From Streptomyces sp. DSM 15324 (GTDB taxonomy: Bacteria > Actinomycetota > Actinomycetes > Streptomycetales > Streptomycetaceae): a DNA stretch of 64,000 bases. The stretch lies in the NCBI RefSeq assembly GCF_001514285.1, contig NZ_KQ949029.1, forward strand, positions 199,661 through 263,660. Direction: 5' to 3'. Both the position numbers and the translations under genes were made by a program. Of the stretch, positions 48,589-57,190 are shown in pieces (the stretch's first letter is position 1; every line of letters starts with the position of its first letter). The notes beneath the pieces were generated by a model. It was not told where the DNA came from. It was given only the letters and a program-made list of their open reading frames with translations, and did no database searches.

Positions 48589-48930
48589 TCAGGCGGCTGC
48601 GCGGCGCTGGCAGGCGACGCAGTACCGGGCGTACGGCAGGATCTCCAGGCGTTCGGCGGGGACGGGCTTGGAACATCCCTGGCAGGTGCCGTAGGAACCG
48701 TCGTCGATACGGGCGAACGCCGCGTCGATCTCCCTGAGCACCTGCTGGATCGCTTCGGCCTGGGCGGACATCACGTGGTCCTTCGCGATCCGGCCGGCCT
48801 CGTCGAGGGCCCGCAGCTGGGCCATCCGGCTGCTGTGGGCGTGTTCGAGACGCCGACGGGCGTCGAGCGCGGCGGGCGGCAGCGGGCGGGCATCGGCCTG
48901 GGAGGTGACCTGGGAGGTGTCGAGCGACAC
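48589..48930 (-). CDS. DksA/TraR-type zinc-finger protein 2
   Basis: A 113-aa protein: coiled coil (LDARRRLEHAHSSRMAQLRA, then DEAGRIAKDHVMSAQAEAIQ) and a zinc finger GSYGTCQGCSKPVPAERLEI with YARYCVACQRR, again Cys-x2-Cys twice. Paralogous to the next gene downstream, sharing the finger but little of the N-terminus. GTG start with AAAGGAG seven bases upstream. Divergent from the sensor-kinase gene across a repeat-rich control region. Confidence 0.85.
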   Translation of the reverse strand: MSLDTSQVTSQADARPLPPAALDARRRLEHAHSSRMAQLRALDEAGRIAKDHVMSAQAEAIQQVLREIDAAFARIDDGSYGTCQGCSKPVPAERLEILPYARYCVACQRRAAA

Positions 48931-49345
48931 GACGGCTCCTTTCTCGGGCGCCACGGGTGCGCCGCACGGGCGGGCGGCCGGCGCGGTGGGCGCGGTGGGC
49001 GCGGATGTGGCCGACCGGTGTGCCGGGCCCGCGGTCCGTACGACGTGGGGCACCGGCCGTACCGGACGGCTCGGACGGGTTCGACTCTGCCGGGCCGCTC
49101 GGCGGAAACCCATCGGGCGCGGACCCCATTCCTCCGGTGCGGCGGTACCCATGCGCCGGCCGCACCGGGCGGCGCATGGGTGGTCCGCGACCGCGGAAAT
49201 GGGTGGGGGACCCCATCGACCGACGCCACCGGTACGGGGGAGGCTGGAGCAGGATCGGTCCCGTCCGTGCCCCGCGGCCCGCGCCCGGGTCAGGGGTTGC
49301 GGAAACGGCCGGTCGGGGCCGGGTCCCTGAAGGAGGAGTTCTCCC
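48931..49345. other. 415-base divergent control region
   Basis: It separates dksA-like 2 (minus) from the sensor kinase (plus). The left half is Gly/Arg-biased shadow reading with no start. The right half carries the ATGGGT repeat array and the 12-bp inverted repeat annotated next. GAAGGAGGAG at 49329-49338 is the kinase ribosome site. Confidence 0.6.
49108..49216. repeat. array of six ACC(C)CAT / ATGGGT sites with a 12-bp inverted repeat
   Basis: ACCCAT at 49108 and 49147; ATGGGT at 49176 and 49199; spaced variants ACCCCAT at 49123 and 49210. The central pair forms a perfect inverted repeat, ACCCATGCGCCG (49147-49158) and CGGCGCATGGGT (49170-49181), with an 11-base loop. The array sits 130-240 bases upstream of the kinase and 178-286 bases upstream of dksA-like 2. 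It looks like a multi-site operator. Confidence 0.55.
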
Positions 49346-50404
49346 GTGTCGCTGTTCTGGCGGATCTTCGCGCTCAACGCCCTGGTGCTGGGCGCCGCCA
49401 CGGCTCTCCTGCTGTGGGCACCGGTCACCGTGTCGGTGCCGGTGCTGCTGACCGAGGCGGTCATCCTGGTCGGCGGTCTCGCCGTCATGCTGGTCGCCAC
49501 CGCCACCCTGCTGCGCTGGGGCCTGGCCCCGCTGGGCCGGCTCACCCGGCTGATGACCACCGTCGACCTGCTGCGGCCCGGGCAGCGCCTGCCCGTTCCC
49601 GGCGCCGGGGGCGGCAACGAGGTCTCCGAGCTGATCCGGACCTTCAACGCGATGCTCGACCGCCTGGAGCACGAGCGCGCCACCTCCAGCGCCCGGGCGT
49701 TGCTGGCCCAGGAGGCGGAACGGCGTCGTATCGCCCAGGAACTGCACGACGAGGTCGGGCAGAGCATGACGGCGATCCTGCTGGTGCTGAAGCGGGCCGC
49801 GGACGACGCTTCCGGGCCGCTGCGCGAGGACCTGCGGCAGGCCCAGGAGATCACCCGGGAGAGCCTGGACGAGGTCCGGCGTCTGGTGCGCCGTCTGCGC
49901 CCGGGCGTCCTGGAGGACCTGGGCCTGGTCAGCGCCCTGACCTCGCTCACCCAGGACTTCGCGACCCACGCCGGACTGCACGTCGTGCGCCGCTTCGACG
50001 CCGATCTGCCCGCGCTCGGCGAGGAGAGCGAGCTGGTGCTGTACCGGGTGGCTCAGGAGAGCCTGACCAACACGGCCCGTCACGCGGACGCGCGCCGGGT
50101 GGAGGTGAGCCTGCGCAGGGCCGACGGGGCGGTGGTGCTGGAGGTCGCCGACGACGGCCGCGGCATCGAGGCCGCGTGCGAGGGCGCCGGGATCCGCGGC
50201 ATGCGGGAGCGTGCCCTGCTCGCCGGGGCCACCCTGGAGATCTCCTCTACGCCCGCCACAGCCACCGCCGTCACCGCCATCGCTGCCGTCGACGCCGTCC
50301 CGGCCGCCGTCTCCTGCACCACGGGCACCTCCGGTACCGGCACGGGAACCTGCACCGGAACCCGTATCCGTCTGATCACCCCCGTCCCCAGGAAGCAGCT
50401 CTGA
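49346..50404 (+). CDS. NarL/DesK-type sensor histidine kinase
   Basis: A 352-aa kinase. Two membrane helices (residues about 4-28 and 33-55), a HAMP-like linker (GLAPLGRLTRLMTTVDLLRP, then GNEVSELIRTFNAMLDRLEHE), the HisKA_3 site AERRRIAQELHDEVGQSMTA with the phospho-His, and a HATPase (ESLTNTARHADARRVEVSLR, DDGRGI, GAGIRGMRERALLAGATLEI). The C-terminal segment between GATLEI and the final strand is expanded by about 35 Ala/Thr/Ser/Gly residues. The extracytoplasmic loop is only a few residues, so the signal is likely membrane-borne. GTG start with GAAGGAGGAG. Confidence 0.88.
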   Translation: MSLFWRIFALNALVLGAATALLLWAPVTVSVPVLLTEAVILVGGLAVMLVATATLLRWGLAPLGRLTRLMTTVDLLRPGQRLPVPGAGGGNEVSELIRTFNAMLDRLEHERATSSARALLAQEAERRRIAQELHDEVGQSMTAILLVLKRAADDASGPLREDLRQAQEITRESLDEVRRLVRRLRPGVLEDLGLVSALTSLTQDFATHAGLHVVRRFDADLPALGEESELVLYRVAQESLTNTARHADARRVEVSLRRADGAVVLEVADDGRGIEAACEGAGIRGMRERALLAGATLEISSTPATATAVTAIAAVDAVPAAVSCTTGTSGTGTGTCTGTRIRLITPVPRKQL

Positions 50405-50406
50405 CC

Positions 50407-51120
50407 ATGACCGACGACATCCCTCCCGAACGCACCGCGGCTTCGGCGGCGTCGGGGCCTTCGGCGGCGTCGAAGCCGATCCGGATCCTGCTGGCCGACG
50501 ACCACGCCCTCGTACGCCGCGGTGTCCGCCTGATCCTCGACCGCGAGCCGGACCTGCGGGTCGTCGCGGAGGCCGGGGACGGGGCCGAGGCCATCGAGCA
50601 GGCCCGGACGGCGGAGCCGGACCTGGCGGTCCTGGACATCGCGATGCCGCGGCTGACCGGTCTTCAGGCCACCCGTGAACTGGCGGCGCTCAAGCCGGGC
50701 CTGCGGATCCTGATGCTGACCATGCACGACAACGAGCAGTACCTGTTCCAGGCGCTCAAGGCCGGGGCCTGCGGCTATGTGCTGAAGTCGGTGGCCGACC
50801 GCGATCTGGTCGCCGCCTGCCGGTCCGCGATGCGCAACGAGCCGTTCCTCTACCCCGGCGCGGTCACCGCACTGATCCGCACCTATCTGGACCGGGTCCG
50901 CAACGGCGAGGAGAACGCCGATCACCTGCTCACGCCGCGCGAGGAGGAGGTCCTCAAGCTCGTCGCGGAGGGGCACTCCTCCCGGGAGATCGCCGAGATC
51001 CTGTTCATCAGTGTCAAGACCGTGCACCGCCACCGGGCCAACCTCCTGCACAAGCTCGGCCTGCACGACCGGCTGGAGCTGACCCGCTACGCCATCCGCG
51101 CCGGTCTCATCGAGGCCTGA
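50407..51120 (+). CDS. NarL-family response regulator
   Basis: A 237-aa regulator. Receiver: IRILLADDHALVRRGVRLIL (acidic pocket), PDLAVLDIAMPRLTG (phospho-Asp), MLTMHDNEQYLFQALKAGAC and GYVLKS (Lys). LuxR helix-turn-helix: LTPREEEVLKLVAEGHSSRE, IAEILFISVKTVHRHRANLL. It starts two bases after the kinase stop, so the pair is one operon. Targets are probably nearby, for example the secDF operon or the dksA-like genes, but this is inference. Confidence 0.9.
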   Translation: MTDDIPPERTAASAASGPSAASKPIRILLADDHALVRRGVRLILDREPDLRVVAEAGDGAEAIEQARTAEPDLAVLDIAMPRLTGLQATRELAALKPGLRILMLTMHDNEQYLFQALKAGACGYVLKSVADRDLVAACRSAMRNEPFLYPGAVTALIRTYLDRVRNGEENADHLLTPREEEVLKLVAEGHSSREIAEILFISVKTVHRHRANLLHKLGLHDRLELTRYAIRAGLIEA

Positions 51121-51193
51121 CGCACGCCATCGGGAGCGGCAGCGCTCCGCACAGCAGGAATCGCTCTCCGGCACATCGAGAAAGGGACGGTGC

Positions 51194-51694
51194 ATGCGCC
51201 CGGCATACCGCGCCGTCCCGACCGCCGCCCGTCACCGGCTCACCGAGGGCACGGCGGGCACCGCGTTCGTGGCGCGCACCGCGTTCACTGCACTCCTCGC
51301 CCTCACCCCCCTCACCGCCCTCACCGGCCTCCTCGCCCTCCTCGCCCTCTTCCTGGCGCCGGCCCCGGCCTCCACCGTCACCGCCCCCACGCCGGCCACC
51401 GCTGGCCGTTCGGCCTCCGTGGCCTCGGCCTCGGACGTCGCGTGGCAGCCCGACAGCGGTCCGCGCGCCGACGACCCGTGCGCCGGGCCGTACGCGGCGC
51501 AGGTCAGGTCCCCGTACGACCATCTCGGCGAGCGCCCGCACCCACCGGACCACCGCGCCGCCCCACCCCGCCGGGTCACCACCGCCCCGGCCGTCGGCGT
51601 GGCCGCGTCTGCGCCGCCCCTGCCCACCCCTGCCTTGCACGACCGGTCGGCGTACGACCGCGGCCGGGCCCCTCCCCGGCCTCCCGGCATCTGA
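51194..51694 (+). CDS. small putative secreted protein
   Basis: A 166-aa protein. A hydrophobic segment around residues 29-53 (TAFTALLALTPLTALTGLLA) could be a signal or anchor; after it the chain is Ala/Pro/Ser-rich with one Cys and no recognisable domain (VAWQPDSGPRADDPCAGPYA, then AQVRSPYDHLGE). AAAGGGA precedes the ATG. It lies between the response regulator and secDF in the same direction and may belong to their operon. Confidence 0.5.
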   Translation: MRPAYRAVPTAARHRLTEGTAGTAFVARTAFTALLALTPLTALTGLLALLALFLAPAPASTVTAPTPATAGRSASVASASDVAWQPDSGPRADDPCAGPYAAQVRSPYDHLGERPHPPDHRAAPPRRVTTAPAVGVAASAPPLPTPALHDRSAYDRGRAPPRPPGI

Positions 51695-51771
51695 GAACAG
51701 CCCGTCCCCTTCTCTCTCCCGCCGCGGCCGCCCCTGCGCCGCCGCCGCGGCATGCCTGCCGGAGGCTCGCG

Positions 51772-54093
51772 TTGAAACGCCGGAACAACCGGAAGAACCG
51801 CAACAACTCCTCGCGCACCCGTGCGCTGCTCGCTCTCGCCGTGATCGTCGGATCGCTGGCGATCGCCCTCACCACGCCGGTCCGCCTCGGGCTCGATCTG
51901 CGCGGTGGCACCCAGATCCTGCTGGAGACCCGCTCCACCGACACCGTCGAGGCCGGGCCGGACGCCACCGAACGCACCGTCGAGGTGCTGCGGGGCCGGA
52001 TCGACGCGCTGGGTGTCGCCGAACCGACCCTCGTCCGTTCCGGCGACCACCGCATCCTCGTCGAACTGCCCGGTCTCCAGGATCCGGAGAAGGCCGCAGC
52101 CGTCCTGGGCCGCACCGCCCAGCTCACCGTCCACCCCGTCCTCGGTACCGCCGACACCCCGACACCGCCGACCGATCCGACCGATCCGACCGATCCGACC
52201 GATCAAGTCGATCCGGTCGATCCGGTCGATCCGGTCGATCCGGTCGATCCCGGCAAGGAAGAGCAGGTCCTGCCCGACGCAGCCGGACAACCCCTGCGGC
52301 TCCAGGCGGCCGCCCTGACCGGGCAGCACGTGGAAGGCGCCACCGCCCGCTTCGACCAGCAGAGCGGCGCCGGATGGCATGTCACCGTCGACTTCACCGA
52401 CTCCGGCCGCGCACGGTGGACACAGGTCACGGCGGACGCCGCCTGCCACCCGCCCGGCGATCCGCAGCGCCGCGTGGCCATCGTCCTCGACGGCAAGATC
52501 GTCTCCTCTCCACAGGTCGACCGGTCCGTGGCCTGCGGTGCGGGCATCCCGGGCGGCGCCACGCAGATCACCGGCTCCTTCGACGACGCCGGGGCCCGCG
52601 AGCTGGCCCTGCTCATCTCGGGCGGCGCCCTGCCCGTGCCGGTCGAGACGGTCGAGCAGCGTACCGTCGGCGCCACCCTCGGCGCCGCGGCCGTCGCGGC
52701 GGCGGCCCGGGCAGCGGTGATCGGCACAGCGCTGACCGCGCTGTTCGTCATCGCCGTCTACCGCCTCATGGGCGTGCTCGCGACGGTGGCCCTCGCCTGC
52801 TACGGCCTCATCTCGTACGCCGCTCTGGCCGCCGTCGGCGCCACCCTGACGCTCCCCGGCCTCGCCGGATTCGTGCTGGCCGTCGGTATGGCCGTGGACG
52901 CCAACGTCCTCGTCTTCGAGCGGGCCCGCGAGGAGCACGCCGCCCGGAGCCGGACCAGCCCCCGCTCGGCGCTGACGGCGGGGTTCCGGGGCGCGCTGGG
53001 CGCCATCGCCGACTCCACCATCACCACGCTGATCGCCGCCGGACTGCTGTTCGTCCTCGCCTCCGGCCCGGTCCGCGGCTTCGGCGTCACGCTCGGCATC
53101 GGCGTCCTCGCCTCCATGATCAGCGCGCTGGTCGTCACCCGGGTGCTCGCCGAGTACGCGCTCGACCGTCGCGCGGCCTTCCGCCGGCCGCGTCTGACCG
53201 GCATCACGCACGCCGGGCGCGTCCGGGATCGGCTGCTGCGCCGCGACCCGTTCCTGATGCGCCGTCCGCGCCGCTGGCTGGCAGCCTCCGGCGTGCTCCT
53301 CGTCCTGGCCGGGTCGGGCATCCTGGTGCGCGGACTCGACTTCGGCATCGATTTCACCGGGGGCCGGCTCGTCGCCTACTCCACGACCGCTCCCGTCGAC
53401 CCCGACCGGGCACGTGAGGCCCTCGGCCGGGCGGGCTTCCCGCACGCGATCGTGCAGTCCTCCGGCGACGGCTCCCTCACGGTGCGCGCGGAGAAGCTGA
53501 CCGATGCCCAGGAGGCGACGGTGACCGGCACGGTGAGCGGTCTGGGCGGCGGGGCGGAGAAGGTGCGCGACGAGTTGATCGGCCCGAGCCTGGGCGAGGA
53601 ACTGCGCCGCAACGCCCTCGTCGCGCTCGGCCTCGCCCTCGGCGCCCAGTTGCTGTATCTGGCGGTGCGCTTCCGGTGGAGGTTCGCCACCGCGGCGGTC
53701 GGTGCGCTCGTCCACGACGTGGTGATCCTCGTCGGGGTCTTCGCCTGGCTGGGCAAGCCGATCGACGGCCTCTTCCTGGCCGCGCTGCTGACCGTGATCG
53801 GCTACTCGGTCAACGACTCCGTCGTCCTGTTCGACCGCATCCGCGAACTCCTGGGCCGGAACCGCGCGATGCCGCTGCCGCGGCTGACGAACCAGGCGAT
53901 CCTGCACACGCTCCCCCGCACCGTCAGCACGGGCACGGGGGCGGCCCTCATCCTCACCGCCCTGGCCGTCCTGGCGGACGGCGCCCTCACCGACTTCGCC
54001 CTCGCCCTGCTCATCGGCCTGGCGGTCGGCACCTACTCGTCGGTGTTCACCGCGGCTCCCCTCACCCTCGCCCGGCCCGGGAGGCTGCGATGA
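51772..54093 (+). CDS. secDF: fused protein-export membrane protein SecDF
   Basis: A 773-aa RND-type protein joining SecD and SecF, with about twelve membrane helices. SecD part: LGLDLRGGTQILLETRS, GRIDALGVAEPTLVRSG, IVLDGKIVSSPQVD, GMAVDANVLVFERAREE (functional Asp). SecF part: GLDFGIDFTGGRLVAYST, DVVILVGVFAWLG, VIGYSVNDSVVLFDRIRE. It uses proton flow to pull secreted proteins out of the Sec channel. Streptomyces normally also have separate secD and secF near ruvB, so this is a second set. TTG start with GGAGG six bases before it. A Thr-Asp-Pro/Val-Asp-Pro repeat (residues about 134-160) is inserted in the first periplasmic domain. Confidence 0.9.
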   Translation: MKRRNNRKNRNNSSRTRALLALAVIVGSLAIALTTPVRLGLDLRGGTQILLETRSTDTVEAGPDATERTVEVLRGRIDALGVAEPTLVRSGDHRILVELPGLQDPEKAAAVLGRTAQLTVHPVLGTADTPTPPTDPTDPTDPTDQVDPVDPVDPVDPVDPGKEEQVLPDAAGQPLRLQAAALTGQHVEGATARFDQQSGAGWHVTVDFTDSGRARWTQVTADAACHPPGDPQRRVAIVLDGKIVSSPQVDRSVACGAGIPGGATQITGSFDDAGARELALLISGGALPVPVETVEQRTVGATLGAAAVAAAARAAVIGTALTALFVIAVYRLMGVLATVALACYGLISYAALAAVGATLTLPGLAGFVLAVGMAVDANVLVFERAREEHAARSRTSPRSALTAGFRGALGAIADSTITTLIAAGLLFVLASGPVRGFGVTLGIGVLASMISALVVTRVLAEYALDRRAAFRRPRLTGITHAGRVRDRLLRRDPFLMRRPRRWLAASGVLLVLAGSGILVRGLDFGIDFTGGRLVAYSTTAPVDPDRAREALGRAGFPHAIVQSSGDGSLTVRAEKLTDAQEATVTGTVSGLGGGAEKVRDELIGPSLGEELRRNALVALGLALGAQLLYLAVRFRWRFATAAVGALVHDVVILVGVFAWLGKPIDGLFLAALLTVIGYSVNDSVVLFDRIRELLGRNRAMPLPRLTNQAILHTLPRTVSTGTGAALILTALAVLADGALTDFALALLIGLAVGTYSSVFTAAPLTLARPGRLR
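52171..52251 (+). repeat. nine 9-bp tandem repeats inside secDF
   Basis: Three ACCGATCCG, one ACCGATCAA, four GTCGATCCG and one GTCGATCCC in a row encode (Thr-Asp-Pro)3, Thr-Asp-Gln, (Val-Asp-Pro)5. The unit keeps frame, so copy number can change without breaking the gene. It lies in the periplasmic P1 region of SecD. Confidence 0.9.
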
Positions 54094-54164
54094 ACGTCAT
54101 CCAACGCGGGGCGCGGCCCCGTCGACGGCGGGTGTGCTGCGCGTGACGCCCGACGGGGTCGCGC

Positions 54165-54578
54165 TCACCAGCCCGGGGGCCGCACGGTCCCCATCACCCG
54201 GGTCACGGTGATCTCGATGACCACGCGCTCGGGGTTGGGGCGGGGCTGCCGGTAGCGCTCGGCGTAGCGTCGTTCGGCCTCGGCGACGGAGTCCGGGTCG
54301 TCCTTGACCACCGCGGGGCCTTCGAGGGTGCACCAGCGGCGTCCGTCGACCTGGCCGACCGCGGCGGTCGCGCCGGGACCGGCCGCTCGGACGTTGCGGA
54401 CCTTTCTGCTGCCGGCACTGCTGATGACGCGTGCGATCCCGGCCTCCGGATCGAAGGTGACGCCGACGGGGACGAGATGGGGACTGCCGTCGGGCCGGTG
54501 CGTTGTCAGGAAACAGATGTGTCGTTCCTGCCAGAAGCGGTCATCGTCCGTCTGGGGCGGGGTGGTGTGGCTCGTCAT
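54165..54578 (-). CDS. pyridoxamine-5'-phosphate-oxidase-fold (F420/FMN) protein
   Basis: A 137-aa split-barrel protein: HICFLTTHRPDGSPHLVPVG, VTFDPEAGIARVISSAGSRK, VRNVRAAGPGATAAVGQVDG, RRWCTLEGPAVVKDD, RYAERYRQPRPNPERVVIEI. This is the TIGR03618-type pattern of Actinobacteria, usually F420-dependent reductases. ATG with GAAGGA seven bases upstream. It begins inside the last 38 bases of the AraC gene on the same strand, so the two are probably co-expressed. Confidence 0.85.
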   Translation of the reverse strand: MTSHTTPPQTDDDRFWQERHICFLTTHRPDGSPHLVPVGVTFDPEAGIARVISSAGSRKVRNVRAAGPGATAAVGQVDGRRWCTLEGPAVVKDDPDSVAEAERRYAERYRQPRPNPERVVIEITVTRVMGTVRPPGW

Positions 54579-55548
54579 GCTGGTCCTTCGTAGAGCTGAT
54601 GGCGCGCCCATTTTCCCCCGGGCGCCGGTGGGTCTGCCGGAAGGCGCCCGGGGTGACACCGGTGTGACGAGTGAAGAACTTGCCGAAGTTGGTGGGTTCG
54701 GGGAAGCCGAGGCGGCGGGCGATCGCCGCCACCGGTTCGTCGGTGTGGGCGAGCAGCCGCTGCGCCTCCAGGGCGACCCGGGCGTCGATGACGTGTTTCA
54801 CGGGCTGTCCGGTGGCGGCGGCGCAGGCGCGGGTGAGGGTCTTGACGGAGTATCCGAGACGGTGGGCGTAATCGGCGGCGCGGCGCGTGGTGGCGTAGGA
54901 GCGTTCCAGCTCGGCGCGGAAACGGGCGTACACCTCGCCGCCGGCCCGTGGGTCGCCGCCCTCCGGGTGGGGCAGCCGTTCGACCTGCAACAGGACGGTC
55001 GCCAGGAGGAGTTGGAGGATCTCCACCGACACCGTCGGCGCCGGCCGGTCGTACTCGGCCCGCAACTGTCCCAGCAGCGTGGACAGTACGGCGTACGGCG
55101 GGCTGGCCCCCAGGTGCCGGCACACCGGCCCGTACCACTCCTTGACCAGTCGGTCGGCGCTGCTGGTGTGGGGCGGGAACGCCGCGGTGAACAGCAGGTG
55201 CGTGCCGTTCGCGGTGCCCGGCCGCACAAAGCTCTGTACCTGTCCGGGGCGGACCCACAGCAGGGTGCCGGGGCGGCAGGGGTAGGTCACGAAGTCGACG
55301 GCGTGTTCGCCCTCGCCCTCGGTGACGAGGGTGAGGGTGTGGAAGTCGACCCGGTGCACCAGATCGCTCCGTCTGCGGCGCGCGCGTCGCCGCTCGTGCA
55401 GGGTCGCGAGATCGATGATCTCGAAGCCGGGCACGTGTGCGTCGGGCGGGTTGAAGTCGAGCCGGAGGATGGCGCTCCCGTCGGACGGGTCCCCTCCGGT
55501 AGGCGCCTCGGGAAACATCGTGATCTCCGGTTGTCCTCGATTTACCAT
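54541..55548 (-). CDS. AraC-family transcriptional regulator
   Basis: A 335-aa regulator. N-terminal cupin-like sensor (residues about 25-170: HTLTLVTEGEGEHAVDFVTY, PCRPGTLLWVRPGQVQSFVR), then a C-terminal double helix-turn-helix (RRAADYAHRLGYSVKTLTRA, EPVAAIARRLGFPEPTNFGK with FFTRHTGVTPGAFRQTHR). ATG at 55548 with GGAG upstream; ATG at 55518 is an alternative. Divergent from the metallo-hydrolase, which is its likely target, and overlapping the PPOX-fold gene downstream. Confidence 0.87.
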   Translation of the reverse strand: MVNRGQPEITMFPEAPTGGDPSDGSAILRLDFNPPDAHVPGFEIIDLATLHERRRARRRRSDLVHRVDFHTLTLVTEGEGEHAVDFVTYPCRPGTLLWVRPGQVQSFVRPGTANGTHLLFTAAFPPHTSSADRLVKEWYGPVCRHLGASPPYAVLSTLLGQLRAEYDRPAPTVSVEILQLLLATVLLQVERLPHPEGGDPRAGGEVYARFRAELERSYATTRRAADYAHRLGYSVKTLTRACAAATGQPVKHVIDARVALEAQRLLAHTDEPVAAIARRLGFPEPTNFGKFFTRHTGVTPGAFRQTHRRPGENGRAISSTKDQHDEPHHPAPDGR

Positions 55549-55648
55549 GCCCAGTCTCCAGCGTACCTCGCCCGACCTGCGGCTCAGCGGAGAAAGTGGA
55601 GGACATCGAGACGGCGAAAGGCCGCTCTCCACCGCAAGGAGCAAGCGC

Positions 55649-56428
55649 ATGAACGGCACGGTCACGGTCCTCGACAAGGGCGCGGTCCGCATCCACAGCT
55701 ACATGTCCCCCGCCGACACCTTCCACACGACCACCCAGCTGATCGAGACCCCGGCGCGGATCATCGCGATCGACGCGCAGCTGATCCCGGCCTACGCCGA
55801 CGAGGCCGTCGCCTATGCCAAGGGCCTCGGCAAGCCGCTCGACCGCCTGATCGTCACCCATGCCCACCCCGACCACTACAACGGCGCCGCCCGCTTCGGC
55901 GTACCGGTGCACGCTCTGCCCCAGGTGCGCGAGCAGATCGTCGCGCGCGGCGACAGCCGGCTGCCCACCGGTGTGGTCATCCCCCTCACCGAGTTCACCC
56001 CCACCGTGGACCTGACGCCGGGCACCGAGGTCGTCGACGGCGTCCCGTTCGTCTTCGAGGCCGTCTCCGGCGGCGAGGCCGCCGACGAACTCCTCGTCAA
56101 GCTGCCCGAGCAGGGAGTCCTGGTCGCCCAGGACCTCGTCTACCACGACGTCCACCTCTACCTGGGCAACAACGACATCGCCGGGTGGGAGCGGGCACTG
56201 GACCTGCTGGCCGCGCAGACCGGCTACGACACGATCCTGGCCGGCCACGGCCTGCCCACCGGCCCGGAGGTCTACGCGGACGTCCGGCGGTACCTCGCCG
56301 ACGCCCGCGAACTGCTCGGCGACGACGGGGAGGCGTACAAGAAGGCGATCGTCGAGCGCTATCCCTCGCTGGTCGGCCCCTTCATCATCGACATCGCCAA
56401 CCGGTCCCTGTTCGGCACCGTCCACTGA
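55649..56428 (+). CDS. metallo-beta-lactamase-fold hydrolase
   Basis: A 259-aa MBL protein with the metal motif LIVTHAHPDHYNGAARFG (HxHxDH), the bridging Asp in GVLVAQDLVYHD and the last His in ILAGHGLPTGPEVY. The family hydrolyses esters, thioesters or lactones; this member has no extra domain and no signal peptide. ATG with CAAGGAG nine bases upstream. Divergent from the AraC regulator with 100 bases between them, the usual sign of a dedicated switch. Confidence 0.87.
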   Translation: MNGTVTVLDKGAVRIHSYMSPADTFHTTTQLIETPARIIAIDAQLIPAYADEAVAYAKGLGKPLDRLIVTHAHPDHYNGAARFGVPVHALPQVREQIVARGDSRLPTGVVIPLTEFTPTVDLTPGTEVVDGVPFVFEAVSGGEAADELLVKLPEQGVLVAQDLVYHDVHLYLGNNDIAGWERALDLLAAQTGYDTILAGHGLPTGPEVYADVRRYLADARELLGDDGEAYKKAIVERYPSLVGPFIIDIANRSLFGTVH

Positions 56429-56524
56429 GCGCACAAATTATCCGCAAAAGGCGTGAAGCGGCGCAAAGCAGTCACTCGCCTATATGACTCTCAAAACCTC
56501 CATGGTGGGCGAGGAGTGTGACCG

Positions 56525-57187
56525 ATGAGTGAGGCAGCGCAGGACGACGGGACGAGGGTGCGGCAGACCGGTGAGGCGGCCAGGACGGAGGTCTCCGCCA
56601 CGGCCGGTCAGGCCAAGCAGGCCGCGGAGCGCGTCGGGGGAACCGCGGTGGACCAGGCCAGGAACGTGGCGGGCGAGGCGCGCCGGCAGGTCGGCGCGGT
56701 GGCGGGCGACGTGCGCAGCCGCGCGATGAACGAGGTCGAGCAACAGAGCAGGCGGGCGGCCGGTTCACTGCATCAGTGGGCCGACGATCTCGCGGGGCTC
56801 GCGGAGAACGCCACGAGCGACTCGCCCGCCCGCAGCCTCGCGGCCCAGGCAGCCGACGGCGGGCACCGGGCCGCCGACTATCTGGAGGAGCAGGGGGTCG
56901 AGGGAGTCCTCACCGACATGCAGGACTTCGCCCGCCGACGCCCCGGCATGTTCCTGGGCGGCGCGTTGCTGGCGGGACTGGTCGTCGGCCGCCTGGTGAA
57001 GGCGGCGGCCCAGACCGACGGCGCCTCCGGCGCGTCCGGGGACGGGGCCGGCACGGGGCGACAAGAGCCGAGGGCAACGGGCTCGGCGGCCCCGACGGCG
57101 CTCCCGTCCGGTCCTCCGCCCGAGGCGCAGCCGTCCGTCGGCAGGCCGCCGGGTGGGGCACCCAACCGTCCGATTCCGGGGGTGTGA
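56525..57187 (+). CDS. Ala-rich helical protein, first gene of an envelope-stress-like trio
   Basis: A 220-aa protein. The first 150 residues are long amphipathic helices rich in Ala, Glu, Gln and Arg with a loose 11-residue period (GQAKQAAERVGGTAVDQARN, then VAGEARRQVGAVAGDVRSRA), like apolipoprotein/LEA helices. A hydrophobic helix follows (GMFLGGALLAGLVVGRLVKA, about 141-160), then a Gly/Pro-rich tail. Probably peripheral to or anchored in the membrane. GAGGAG precedes the ATG. Three bases separate it from the next gene. Confidence 0.8.
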   Translation: MSEAAQDDGTRVRQTGEAARTEVSATAGQAKQAAERVGGTAVDQARNVAGEARRQVGAVAGDVRSRAMNEVEQQSRRAAGSLHQWADDLAGLAENATSDSPARSLAAQAADGGHRAADYLEEQGVEGVLTDMQDFARRRPGMFLGGALLAGLVVGRLVKAAAQTDGASGASGDGAGTGRQEPRATGSAAPTALPSGPPPEAQPSVGRPPGGAPNRPIPGV

Positions 57188-57190
57188 GGG

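Noticed and set aside
51190..51771. Upstream extension of SecDF to 51190
   Set aside because: The extension is Arg/Pro-rich and overlaps the small secreted ORF in another frame. The TTG with GGAGG at 51772 gives the expected SecD N-terminus.
52171..52251. CRISPR-like array
   Set aside because: The units are contiguous 9-mers inside a coding frame with no spacers.
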